Under the pieces are notes generated by a model, which had not been told where the DNA came from, did not search any database, and worked only from the letters and a program-made list of their open reading frames with translations. 64,000 nucleotides of DNA from an uncultured Granulosicoccus sp. (lineage in GTDB: Bacteria; Pseudomonadota; Gammaproteobacteria; Granulosicoccales; Granulosicoccaceae). The stretch covers positions 13,595 to 77,594 of the forward strand of contig CALDSR010000057.1 in NCBI GenBank assembly GCA_937924505.1. The letters run 5' to 3'. Made by a program: the position numbers and the translations under genes. Shown here in pieces: positions 35,043 to 44,190 of the stretch (its first letter is position 1; every line of letters starts with the position of its first letter).

Positions 35043-38000
35043 GTGGCTGAAGTAGCCGAGCAGATATTTGGTCGCCAGACGGTTACGCGCGGACGGGCAC
35101 TGCAGCGCAGTGGCGCCGTGCTCGATATATGGGGTGATCCCGACAGCTCCGTGAGCGCCCTCGTTCAGGGGACTCAATCGTCACCTTACGCCGTAGAATT
35201 TTGGTTGGATAAAGATGGCGGCTTTGAGTTTGGCGAATGCAGTTGTCCGGTAGGGTACAACTGCAAACATGTAGTTGCCGCGACACTAGAATACTGGAAC
35301 GATACCAGCGCGGATGATCATGCACCGGTCATGTCGTCTCGGTCGGCGCACATTGCAAGTGCTTCGCGCGACGAAACCGAAGTCAGTGAATGGTGGTCTC
35401 GGTTGTGTGCCAGCCTGATTGAAGATAGCGGGGTGTCCCAAAAGCCATCGCATACCACAGCGCAACACGGACCCTCGACTCGCGATCGAATATATTCGCT
35501 GTCGCCAAGTATATCGACCCCACAGAATGGCATTGTCGCTGGCGTCACGCTGACCTTACTTGATGCCTCGCGTACCGCGGCTGGTCACTACCACAAGGGC
35601 AGGCGCGCGAATCCCGACCGCGCGTATCTCGGTTTCGACACGCAACTCTTGTCAATTGATAAAGATATCGAAGCGCTTGGTGTTGCGCAACTAACTCAGG
35701 TGCATGGCCGCTGGGCTTCCGATTCTGGTCGCTACAATCTGGTCGGTCGCACTGGGCAATCGTTATTGGAGCTTGCGCTGTCTAGCGGACGCTGTTTTAT
35801 CGACAAAGAGCGCCGTACGCCTGCCACACTGGGCGACAGGCGTGCGCTCCAATTCGTCTGGAAAACGGTAGACGACGAATCCATGCGCCTGACGGCTGAG
35901 CTCGATGGTTTATCGAATTGGTGGGCAGTAGCTTCCAATCCACCCTACTGGATCGATCCCCGAACCTTCACAGTTGGTGTGATTGATACGAGCCTTGACG
36001 CTGAGCAATTCCTCTTGATGCTGGAAGCGCCTTCAGTGCCGGCGGCGGAGCTCCAATCCATCGCCGAGGAGCTTGCGCAGTTTCGCAACGTTGACTTGCC
36101 AGATTCGCAGCAAGCGCGTTCTGTCATTCCCATGCCGCCTGTCCAATTACTGCCGTTGATCGACGTGCCAGCGGTGCCCGTCATGATTCTGCGCTCGATA
36201 GACGATAACCCGCACGTGGATTCTTGGCGATTGTTTCTGTGTATGCGTTATGGCAGCGCCGTTCTGCCTTGCAGTTATAACGAACATGATCCGATTACTC
36301 GCACCTGTGATGAGGATGGTCAGGTAGTGCGTGTCAAGCGTGATCTCGGGACAGAAACTGTTTGTTTTTTCGAGCTGATGCGGCGGGTGCCCGGGCTGCT
36401 GCCGCAGCTCGAGGAATCGTCGAATCTGCCAAGTTCAGTTTTCAGCGCAAGTGGTGACAGTCCCGCGGATCGCTTTACTCAATATCGAACCTTGGTGCGT
36501 CAGCGTGACGCGTTTGAAAGCGACGGCTGGACACTTATTGTTCTGCCACCGGTTCACACGGAAACAATCAGGCCTGAGCGTTTCGATGGTTTGGTTCAAC
36601 GTGTCGATAACGGTCCGGGCTGGTTTGACGTCTCGCTCGGCTTCCAGATCAATGGCGTACGCCATGATCTTCTTGAGCTAGTGGCGGACTACATAGAGCG
36701 TGGAGGGGGGGATGAACCCTTGCTGGTGGAGACCGATGAGGGCGGCTTTATCGAAGTACCTGCTGAAGTATTGCGTCCAGTTGCCCAGACCTTCCTTGAG
36801 CTTGGTGATCCGCTGGAAGGTGACGGGGACGGCAATAAAATTCGCTTGTCACGCGCCCGGGCACTTGCGCTTGAAGGCCTCGATGCCGCTCTCGGTATTG
36901 ACGGTTGCGAGATGCGCTGGAACGGTATTCGTGAACCCTTCGCGTTGGCCCAGCAGCTACGCGCATTTGCGCAAACCGACATCGCGTCCCTCAAGCAAGT
37001 TACTGTGCCGCGCGGCCTTCAGGCAGTGCTTCGTCCCTATCAACGTACAGGCCTTGCGTGGCTGAACACGTTGGCAAAACACGATCTTTGCGGCATCCTC
37101 GCTGATGACATGGGGCTCGGGAAAACGCTGCAAACTCTAGCTCATGTGCTGTGGTTAAGGCAGAGCCGTCGACTGAACGGGCCCGTGTTGGTGATCGTAC
37201 CCACCAGTTTGTTAGTAAACTGGGCCCGGGAAGTCAGACGCTTCACACCGCGGTTGCATGTGCGTATCTGGCATGGACCCGAGCGTGGTCAGCTGCCGCT
37301 CAATGTCGAAAGTCCCCCTGCCAACCTCGTCATTACCAGCTATGGTCTGGCGTTGCGCGATCATGAGCTGCTGGCAGAGCATGGATTCGATTTCCTCGTG
37401 CTTGATGAGGCACAACATATCCGTAATCCGCGGGCCAAGACAACTCGAGCGATCAAGGCACTGCCGATTACGCGCAGGTTATGCCTGTCGGGAACACCGC
37501 TTGAGAATCATCTAGGCGAACTCTGGTCGCAGTTTGATTTCCTGATGCCTGGGCTACTTGGGGATGATCAACATTTCACGCGAAAATTCCGTACACCCAT
37601 AGAGCGATATGGCGATTCCGATTGTCAACAAAGACTGGCTAATGTCGTGGCTCCGTTTCTATTGCGGCGTCACAAGGAAGACGTTGCGACCGAGTTACCG
37701 CCAAAAACAGAAATACTGCGAGAGGTGAAGCTCGGCGACGCGCAGGCGAAACTCTATGAAAGCATCAGGATTTCAATGAAGAAGCGTGTGCGTGATGCTC
37801 TGGATGCACGCGGTCTCGCTCGAAGCCAGGTGACCGTTCTGGATGCACTACTGAAACTACGTCAATTGTGCTGTCATCCTCACTTGTTGAAAATGAACAG
37901 CGCTCGCCGCTTGGGCGAGTCGGCCAAGACAGCACTTGCTCTCGACATGATCGACGAGCTTGTTGCCGAAGGGCGCCGGATACTCGTGTTTTCTTCGTTT

Positions 38001-38429
38001 ACATCGATGCTGTCGCTTCTTGAGCAGGAGCTCGGCAAGCGTGGTCACCGCTGGGTCAAACTTACTGGTCAGACACGTAAGCGCGATCAGGTAATCGACC
38101 GTTTCCAGCAAGGGGATGTGCCGTTGTTCCTGATCAGTTTGAAAGCCGGAGGTACCGGATTGAATCTGACTGCCGCCGATACGGTCATACTCTATGATCC
38201 TTGGTGGAACCCGGCCGCAGAGGACCAGGCGAGTGCGCGCACGCATCGTATAGGTCAGGACAAGCCGGTGTTTGTCTATCGGCTCGTCACGACCGACACG
38301 GTTGAGCAGCGAATCATCGCCATGCAGGATAGAAAACGTGAGCTTGCCCAAGCGACGCTCGAAGGTGGGGATCGCGGCACTCTCGGGCGAATGTCAGTAG
38401 ATGAAACGCTCGCCTTGTTCGACAGTTAA
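35043..38429 (+). CDS. SWIM zinc-finger SNF2-family helicase
   Basis: A 1128-residue protein. Near the N-terminus is a SWIM zinc finger with Cys66, Cys68, Cys74 and His76. A long middle region of about 550 residues is followed by an SNF2 ATPase core: Walker A in DDMGLGKT near residue 690, DEAQ near 787, and a C-terminal helicase lobe with LISLKAGGTGLNLTAADTV and QASARTHRIGQDKPV. It should remodel nucleoprotein or displace stalled RNA polymerase, like RapA relatives. A stop at 35031 limits the start to GTG 35043, and the N-terminus fits the family (ARG/TRGRAL helix). Confidence 0.9.
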   Translation: MAEVAEQIFGRQTVTRGRALQRSGAVLDIWGDPDSSVSALVQGTQSSPYAVEFWLDKDGGFEFGECSCPVGYNCKHVVAATLEYWNDTSADDHAPVMSSRSAHIASASRDETEVSEWWSRLCASLIEDSGVSQKPSHTTAQHGPSTRDRIYSLSPSISTPQNGIVAGVTLTLLDASRTAAGHYHKGRRANPDRAYLGFDTQLLSIDKDIEALGVAQLTQVHGRWASDSGRYNLVGRTGQSLLELALSSGRCFIDKERRTPATLGDRRALQFVWKTVDDESMRLTAELDGLSNWWAVASNPPYWIDPRTFTVGVIDTSLDAEQFLLMLEAPSVPAAELQSIAEELAQFRNVDLPDSQQARSVIPMPPVQLLPLIDVPAVPVMILRSIDDNPHVDSWRLFLCMRYGSAVLPCSYNEHDPITRTCDEDGQVVRVKRDLGTETVCFFELMRRVPGLLPQLEESSNLPSSVFSASGDSPADRFTQYRTLVRQRDAFESDGWTLIVLPPVHTETIRPERFDGLVQRVDNGPGWFDVSLGFQINGVRHDLLELVADYIERGGGDEPLLVETDEGGFIEVPAEVLRPVAQTFLELGDPLEGDGDGNKIRLSRARALALEGLDAALGIDGCEMRWNGIREPFALAQQLRAFAQTDIASLKQVTVPRGLQAVLRPYQRTGLAWLNTLAKHDLCGILADDMGLGKTLQTLAHVLWLRQSRRLNGPVLVIVPTSLLVNWAREVRRFTPRLHVRIWHGPERGQLPLNVESPPANLVITSYGLALRDHELLAEHGFDFLVLDEAQHIRNPRAKTTRAIKALPITRRLCLSGTPLENHLGELWSQFDFLMPGLLGDDQHFTRKFRTPIERYGDSDCQQRLANVVAPFLLRRHKEDVATELPPKTEILREVKLGDAQAKLYESIRISMKKRVRDALDARGLARSQVTVLDALLKLRQLCCHPHLLKMNSARRLGESAKTALALDMIDELVAEGRRILVFSSFTSMLSLLEQELGKRGHRWVKLTGQTRKRDQVIDRFQQGDVPLFLISLKAGGTGLNLTAADTVILYDPWWNPAAEDQASARTHRIGQDKPVFVYRLVTTDTVEQRIIAMQDRKRELAQATLEGGDRGTLGRMSVDETLALFDS

Positions 38430-38451
38430 GCGAATAGCTAAATGTTTTGGG

Positions 38452-38916
38452 TTACACCCCGCCGTCAAACCCAAGTTGTCGCCAGGCTTCAAACAACACT
38501 ATTGATACAGAATTGGCAAGATTCAAGCTGCGACTTGTCTCTCGCATCGGTAATCGCAGGCGATCTTCAACACGTGGATCATCAAGAATTGCGTCGGGTA
38601 GGCCGCGCGTTTCTGGGCCAAACAACAACACGTCATCGGGTCGGTATTGCACAGTCGTGTAAATATTCCGCCCTTTTGTCGTGAAGGCAAACCACCGACT
38701 CGACGACAAATGATGCATACAGGCTTCGAAATTATCGTGGCATTGAAGCTCCGCGAATTCGTGATAATCGAGCCCGGCACGCCGAAGTGCTTTGGTCTCA
38801 AGTGAAAACCCCAATGGCTTTATCAGATGCAAGGTAGCGCCTGTATTTGCACACAGGCGTATGAGATTTCCGGTGTTGGGCGGAATCTCTGGTTCCATCA
38901 GAACTATCTGCAACAT
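38452..38916 (-). CDS. trmL: tRNA (cytidine(34)-2'-O)-methyltransferase
   Basis: A 154-residue SPOUT methyltransferase. The start MLQIVLMEPEIPPNTGNLIR and the knot segments LLFGPETRGLPDAIL and LPMRETSRSLNLANSVSIVL are diagnostic of TrmL (YibK). It methylates the wobble ribose of leucine tRNAs. It is convergent with the helicase gene, with 22 bases between the stops. Confidence 0.95.
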   Translation of the reverse strand: MLQIVLMEPEIPPNTGNLIRLCANTGATLHLIKPLGFSLETKALRRAGLDYHEFAELQCHDNFEACMHHLSSSRWFAFTTKGRNIYTTVQYRPDDVLLFGPETRGLPDAILDDPRVEDRLRLPMRETSRSLNLANSVSIVLFEAWRQLGFDGGV

Positions 38917-39084
38917 GTGTCGAATTTTTGTCGATTAGATTAACTGAAAATGAATATTACTGTTAAGTCGGCATTTGTAATGTTTTTAGCTGTTCTTGAT
39001 TAGTGCAAATTAGGCAAAGCACCTTGCCGAGTTGTGTCGTACCCTCTATTGTTTAACCATAGTCGGTGCACTTGATACAAACGT

Positions 39085-40074
39085 ATGGCACGTGTTGATG
39101 GCATAAAACAAGGCGATTCGAACCTGGCGACCGATCGACGACATTATTATTCGTCATCGCAAGGTCCGTTTTACAATGCAAACAATATCTACCTCTTCTA
39201 CGGTGGAGGTGATCGTGGTGCGATGGTCGATCTCATCACGCACGATATTCGACGTGGAAAACGCCTGACGCGGGTGGAAGGCGAGCCCGGCAGCGGTAAA
39301 ACGATGATGTCTCTCGTTCTCGCTGATCGTTTGAATCGTTATTTCAACATTATTCGCTACGACTTGGCTGAGACCTCGCGGGTGCTGCTTCTGCGTCAAC
39401 TCCTGATAGAGCTGTGTCCCGGTGACGCGACTTTGCTGGATGGCATCAAGCATGACGGTGCGCCAAGCGATGTGCTGCTTGCCCGCGCTCAGATAGTTGT
39501 TGAGCGACAATTGCGCTCCTCTCTGCAAGCTGGCAAGCCTTATGTGCTGATGATCGATGCTCAGACTCGATTGAATAATGAAGCCTTCGAGTTACTGACC
39601 CGACTGTCATCGTTAGAACATCTGGGTGTTCCGGCCATGCATGTCATTATTTTTGAGCCTGGCGAAAAGCTCGTGGGGCATGGTTCAGTCCAGAACCGGA
39701 TGTCCAATGACGATGAACCGTATCAATTGCGGCGACTGTCGCTTAATGAGGTATCCGAGTTTTTGCGTCACCATATGCTGCTATTCGACTTCAACCGCCG
39801 TGATCAATTCACTCGGGACATGGCGTACTTTATTGCGGATCGATCAGGGGGCGTATTTCGGTCCATCAATACACTCGCTCGCAACGCCTTTCTCATCGCG
39901 AGTATCGAGTCTGCCGAGCAAGTGTCGATGTCGCATCTTCTGATGGCTGGGCTACCGCCGCGCGAAAAAAGCTCGACCAAGTCAGGTTTTTTGCTGAATC
40001 ACCGGCGCGTCCTGTTTGCATTGTTTGGCTCATGTGTTGTAGCCTCTGTCGCAGTACTGGTGTTGCTCCAGTAA
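39085..40074 (+). CDS. ExeA/MshM-like AAA ATPase of the pilus locus
   Basis: A 329-residue AAA ATPase with Walker A GEPGSGKT at residues 66-73. The Walker B region reads VLMIDAQTRL where relatives read IDEAQ, so the catalytic glutamate appears to be missing. A single C-terminal span (about 308-328) anchors it in the membrane. ExeA/GspA-type proteins help place secretins, and MshM is their counterpart in MSHA loci. It heads the pilus operon, 54 bases before the secretin. Confidence 0.85.
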   Translation: MARVDGIKQGDSNLATDRRHYYSSSQGPFYNANNIYLFYGGGDRGAMVDLITHDIRRGKRLTRVEGEPGSGKTMMSLVLADRLNRYFNIIRYDLAETSRVLLLRQLLIELCPGDATLLDGIKHDGAPSDVLLARAQIVVERQLRSSLQAGKPYVLMIDAQTRLNNEAFELLTRLSSLEHLGVPAMHVIIFEPGEKLVGHGSVQNRMSNDDEPYQLRRLSLNEVSEFLRHHMLLFDFNRRDQFTRDMAYFIADRSGGVFRSINTLARNAFLIASIESAEQVSMSHLLMAGLPPREKSSTKSGFLLNHRRVLFALFGSCVVASVAVLVLLQ

Positions 40075-40127
40075 GATACGCTTTACGCAGGTCATGAAGA
40101 CTTGCGCTTACAAAAGGATTTGTATAA

Positions 40128-41678
40128 ATGCAAAGCTCAATACCAGCTTGTCTGGTCGTCGTTGTAGCAGTCGGACTTGGTGCTTGCCAGGCACAATTAC
40201 TTGAACCAGCGTCCTTCACACCTTCATCTGGTGTTGACTCTGCGTTGCAATTGCAGCAAGAGGTCAGCGACTGGCTGTCTCTTGAGCAGGTTCCCGCCGA
40301 TCCGCCGACCGCCAACCCGAATGCAACGACATTTGATGTCAACGCCGTTCAAGTGCCACTGGATTCCTTGTTGTATGCGATGAGTCGCGAGGCAGGCCTC
40401 GATCTCACACTACATCAGTCGCTCGATCAAGCCGTAACGCTTCGGGCAAGTTCGCCGTCACTACCAAAGATACTTGAGAGACTTGCACTGCAAACCGATT
40501 TTCGCTGGCGGCTCAGTGATCGACACCTCGATGTTTGGGGGGCGGAGCCGTTCTCAGAAAGTTATGCCGTTGATTACCTGAATATACAAAGAGCGACGTC
40601 GAGTAGTGTTGGCCTTGCGACTGAAGTCGGCACGATCAACGCGAGCGACGCGCGAGCGTCAGGTATTGCCAACAGTTCCTCGACGCGCATCGAGAACCTG
40701 TCGGAGCATCATTTCTGGCAGTCGTTGAGTGCCGATCTGGATGCGATGCTCATGCATGCCAGCGATGCCGGTTCCCGATACTCAATAAACAAAGAGGCAG
40801 GACTTTTGACCTTGCACGGAGTGCCATCCGTGCATCGGCGAGTAAATCATTATCTGGAAAGCTTGCATGCCAGTGCAAATCGGCAAGTGCTCATCGAGGC
40901 AACCGTTGTCGAAGTAACTTTATCCGATCGGTATGACGCTGGTATTGATTGGCAGCTGCTGTCCAATAGTGACAATGGCATCAGCGCCGTGCAGGCGTTG
41001 CTCGGCGCACCTGCGGTTACTCGCGAGAGCGTGGACAGAATTCCGGCCGGGAATGGTCTTGTCAGCCTGGTCAGAAAGGGTGGGCTTGCCGATATCACCG
41101 CCACACTGAGCTTGCTTGAACAGTTTGGTGATGTGCGCATTCTCTCGCGTCCACGCATCATCGCGTTGAATAATCAGTCTTCGGTGTTGAAGGTTGTCGA
41201 TAATCGAGTGTACTTCACGGTGAACGTAGAACGTCGTCAAAGTGAAGAACGAGACGAGGTCACCACGGAAACTGAAATTCATACAGTACCTGTGGGCCTT
41301 GTCATGAACGTCACTCCACAGATCAGTAGTGAAGGCGATGTCATGCTGAATGTGCGACCGTCAATGTCGCGTATTCTCGGCTTTGTCGATGATCCAAATC
41401 CTGAATTGGCTGTGGCTCAAGTCCGCAATAGTGTGCCCGAGATACAAGTGCGCGAAATGGAATCGATGCTTCGCGTACATAGTGGCGATGTGGCAATCAT
41501 TGGTGGACTGATGCAGGAATCGACCAGGGAGAATGTATCGCGTCTACCTGGACTTGGGCGATTGCCAATGTTCGGAAAATTGTTTTCCAGCGTCCAGAAA
41601 AATCGCTCGCAAACCGAGTTGATGATAGTGCTTCGTCCGACAGTCATGCCATCTCGGCAAAGGTTAAAAGCATCCTGA
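40128..41678 (+). CDS. MshL-like secretin lipoprotein
   Basis: A 516-residue outer-membrane secretin. The signal peptide ends in lipobox LGAC with Cys20. An STN-like N-domain lies at about residues 65-130 and another N-domain at about 185-250. The secretin pore domain starts near 245 (RQVLIEATVVEVTLSD) and has VRILSRPRIIALNNQ and LPGLGRLPMFGKLFSS, then TELMIVLRPTVM. It forms the ring through which the pilus or substrate leaves. It shares one base with the next gene (TGATG). Confidence 0.92.
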   Translation: MQSSIPACLVVVVAVGLGACQAQLLEPASFTPSSGVDSALQLQQEVSDWLSLEQVPADPPTANPNATTFDVNAVQVPLDSLLYAMSREAGLDLTLHQSLDQAVTLRASSPSLPKILERLALQTDFRWRLSDRHLDVWGAEPFSESYAVDYLNIQRATSSSVGLATEVGTINASDARASGIANSSSTRIENLSEHHFWQSLSADLDAMLMHASDAGSRYSINKEAGLLTLHGVPSVHRRVNHYLESLHASANRQVLIEATVVEVTLSDRYDAGIDWQLLSNSDNGISAVQALLGAPAVTRESVDRIPAGNGLVSLVRKGGLADITATLSLLEQFGDVRILSRPRIIALNNQSSVLKVVDNRVYFTVNVERRQSEERDEVTTETEIHTVPVGLVMNVTPQISSEGDVMLNVRPSMSRILGFVDDPNPELAVAQVRNSVPEIQVREMESMLRVHSGDVAIIGGLMQESTRENVSRLPGLGRLPMFGKLFSSVQKNRSQTELMIVLRPTVMPSRQRLKAS

Positions 41679-43129
41679 TGAGTATGTCGGCTTACATCAA
41701 TCTGGCTGAATTCATTCCCAGTCGGTTCGCGGCAGAACAGCTGCCTGAGGATATTGCGAAACGTCTTCAGGTGTTGCCTGTGTCGCTGAACAAGGCGACT
41801 TCAGAGCTGACTCTCGCTCACGGTGGCGAGCCTTCGCTGCCGGTACGGGATTCCTTGCGACGCTGCGTAGACAAATCGCTGAAGATCACTTGGATCAAGG
41901 CTGATCCAGCAATGATCGGTGCCAGCATCGAGAATTGTTATGCCCGTCAGCATGATGTATCGGTGCTTATCGAGCAATGCTGGCTGTTCGGTGAAGAGTC
42001 GGTATCCATTCCCGCTCTTCTCGATGCACTGATTTGTCGTGGTGTTGATGCTCGCGCCTCGGATATTCATATCTCTGCAAATAGTGACGCGATAGCGCTA
42101 AGGTTCAGAATCGATGGTGTGATATCAAACATTGGGAAACTGCCGCTCAGCTTTCTTGATGCATTGACGGTTCGCATCAAGATCATCAGCGAACTTGATA
42201 TCGCTGAAACTCGCCGTCCACAAGATGGGCAATTCAGACGGTTGATCAATGGTGTACCCCTTGAATGCCGAATTTCCACGTTCCCGACCTGTCAAGGCGA
42301 GAACATTGTCATGCGACTGCTCGATCAGGAGCAGCGACTTCGAACCGTAAACGAACTTGCCTTGCCTGCCGGGATAGCGAAGCAGTTACATGATCTGGTC
42401 CTGCAGCCAAGTGGCATGCTGATCGTCTGTGGCCCGACGGGTTCAGGCAAGAGCAGTACCTTGTTCAGCCTGCTTGGTGAACGAGACATTGCAACGCTTA
42501 ATATCATGAGTCTTGAGGATCCTGTTGAAATTCGTTTGCCTGGTATTCGACAATCGAATGTAGACAGTGATCGTGGGCTGGACTTTGCGAGCGGTGTACG
42601 TGCCCTGTTACGACAGGATCCGGACGTACTCCTGATTGGAGAAATACGGGACGCAGACAGTGCCGCGATGGCTTTTCGAGCAGCGATGACCGGGCATCAG
42701 GTGCTGACGACAGTACATGCTTCGGATACGTTTTCGACCATTGATCGTTTGCGAGAGCTTGGTGTTACCGCTGAAGTTCTATCGTCGACGGTACGAGGAA
42801 TCGTAGCGCAGCGACTGCTACGCAAGCGTTGTAATTATTGTTGTGCGAAAAATCATGTGAAGGATTATGGCCACACCGGCCGTGCCGATTGTAGCGCCTG
42901 TCACGGAACCGGGTACTTCGGACGTCAGGCTATCGTTGAAGTTTTGATTTTTACCGATTCCATCAGGAAAGACATCATGGCACATTGCTCGACTCAAAAG
43001 CTGGTCGAGCGGGTAAAAAATGAAGGGTTTTGCAGCTTGCGCGATGCTGCGAATTTCTTGTTGGGCTCAGGCCTCACGTCCCAGGCTGAAATTGATCGTG
43101 TCTTGGGCCAAGAGACTATAGGCTTGTGA
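41678..43129 (+). CDS. GspE/MshE-type pilus assembly ATPase
   Basis: A 483-residue secretion ATPase. Walker A GPTGSGKSS begins near residue 252, with the Asp box and Walker B in DPDVLLIGEIRDADS and the His box in GHQVLTTVHASD. A four-cysteine zinc module (CNYC then CSACHGTGYFG) lies near residues 386-412, as in PilB/GspE/MshE. It drives subunit assembly at the inner membrane. No retraction ATPase gene of the PilT type is in the locus. Confidence 0.93.
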   Translation: MSMSAYINLAEFIPSRFAAEQLPEDIAKRLQVLPVSLNKATSELTLAHGGEPSLPVRDSLRRCVDKSLKITWIKADPAMIGASIENCYARQHDVSVLIEQCWLFGEESVSIPALLDALICRGVDARASDIHISANSDAIALRFRIDGVISNIGKLPLSFLDALTVRIKIISELDIAETRRPQDGQFRRLINGVPLECRISTFPTCQGENIVMRLLDQEQRLRTVNELALPAGIAKQLHDLVLQPSGMLIVCGPTGSGKSSTLFSLLGERDIATLNIMSLEDPVEIRLPGIRQSNVDSDRGLDFASGVRALLRQDPDVLLIGEIRDADSAAMAFRAAMTGHQVLTTVHASDTFSTIDRLRELGVTAEVLSSTVRGIVAQRLLRKRCNYCCAKNHVKDYGHTGRADCSACHGTGYFGRQAIVEVLIFTDSIRKDIMAHCSTQKLVERVKNEGFCSLRDAANFLLGSGLTSQAEIDRVLGQETIGL

Positions 43130-44190
43130 TTCGTTTTACGCCAAGCTGCAGCGACGCGCATCTTGCGATAGGGTTTTTTCATTTGGCGCATTTGCTCGAT
43201 GCAGGCCTTCCGGCTGACGAAGCACTCGCTGATGTGCAGGTGATGGAAGCTCAGCGTCGCATGCGTAAAGTGTGGTTTGAAATTCTCGTCGACGTAAGAG
43301 ATGGCAAAAATCTATCAGCGGCCATGCGGCGCTGGCCACATGTGTTCAACGCTCCGATATTGGCCATTGTGGCGGCAGGGGAGGCTGCGGGCAAGCTGAC
43401 TGATGCGATACATGAAGTTGAATCATTGCTCCGATGGCAGGCTGAATTACGCAATCGTCTGGCCGCTGTACTCATCTACCCGTGTTTTGCAGTGTTGGTA
43501 ATGTTGTTCGTCGTGTTGTTTCTTTTTACGTCGGTCGTGCCAAGCCTGGCGGATTACCTTGCTTCAGAAGATGTTTCGTCGATAAGCTGGCATACAAAGT
43601 CAGCATTACTGCTAAGTCGATCTTTGACAGGTCTGACATGGCAAAGCGTTTTAGTCGTCGGTGTGGTCGTTGGCCTCTTTGTATTAGCGTTTGCCGGTAC
43701 CAGGCGTGGCCGTTGCATCGTCGATGTGCTCACTCTCCAAATTCCCCTGATCGGAGAAATGCTCATTGCATTGTGGGTTTCTCGCTATTGTCAATTAGTC
43801 GGAAAACTATATTCGGCCGGAGTGCCGTTGATTGACGCCATGGAACACGGTGAGCATTCGATTGCCAATCAGGTTCTGCACGCGCGATATGTAAAAGCAC
43901 GGCATTCGGTGAGTCAGGGCGCGACTCTGACCAAGGCGTTTGAGAATGATTCGCTTATACCGGTTATTTTCAGACGCTTGCTGGCAGTGGGCGAATCCTC
44001 TGGACAGTTGGATGCCGCCCTGTTGCGCTGTAGTACTCAGCTGCACAGGCAAACGAGCTATCGCATTGAACGAATTGAAAAGTTAATGGGGCCAGTAATG
44101 TTGTGCGTTGTGGGTCTGTTGCTGTTATGGATTGTTGTCTCGGTACTATCTCCTGTTTATCAATCGGCCATTGAGGTGGTTATTCAATGA
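43126..44190 (+). CDS. GspF/MshG-type inner-membrane platform protein
   Basis: A 354-residue protein with two T2SSF domains (about 10-125 and 205-335) and three spans, at about 115-135, 165-190 and 325-348. Landmarks are HLLDAGLPADEALAD, LAAVLIYPCFAVLVMLFV and LYSAGVPLIDAME with GESSGQLDAALLR. It couples the ATPase to growth of the pilus. It starts at GTG inside the ATPase stop (GTGA) and ends overlapping the next start (ATGA). Confidence 0.93.
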   Translation: MIRFTPSCSDAHLAIGFFHLAHLLDAGLPADEALADVQVMEAQRRMRKVWFEILVDVRDGKNLSAAMRRWPHVFNAPILAIVAAGEAAGKLTDAIHEVESLLRWQAELRNRLAAVLIYPCFAVLVMLFVVLFLFTSVVPSLADYLASEDVSSISWHTKSALLLSRSLTGLTWQSVLVVGVVVGLFVLAFAGTRRGRCIVDVLTLQIPLIGEMLIALWVSRYCQLVGKLYSAGVPLIDAMEHGEHSIANQVLHARYVKARHSVSQGATLTKAFENDSLIPVIFRRLLAVGESSGQLDAALLRCSTQLHRQTSYRIERIEKLMGPVMLCVVGLLLLWIVVSVLSPVYQSAIEVVIQ

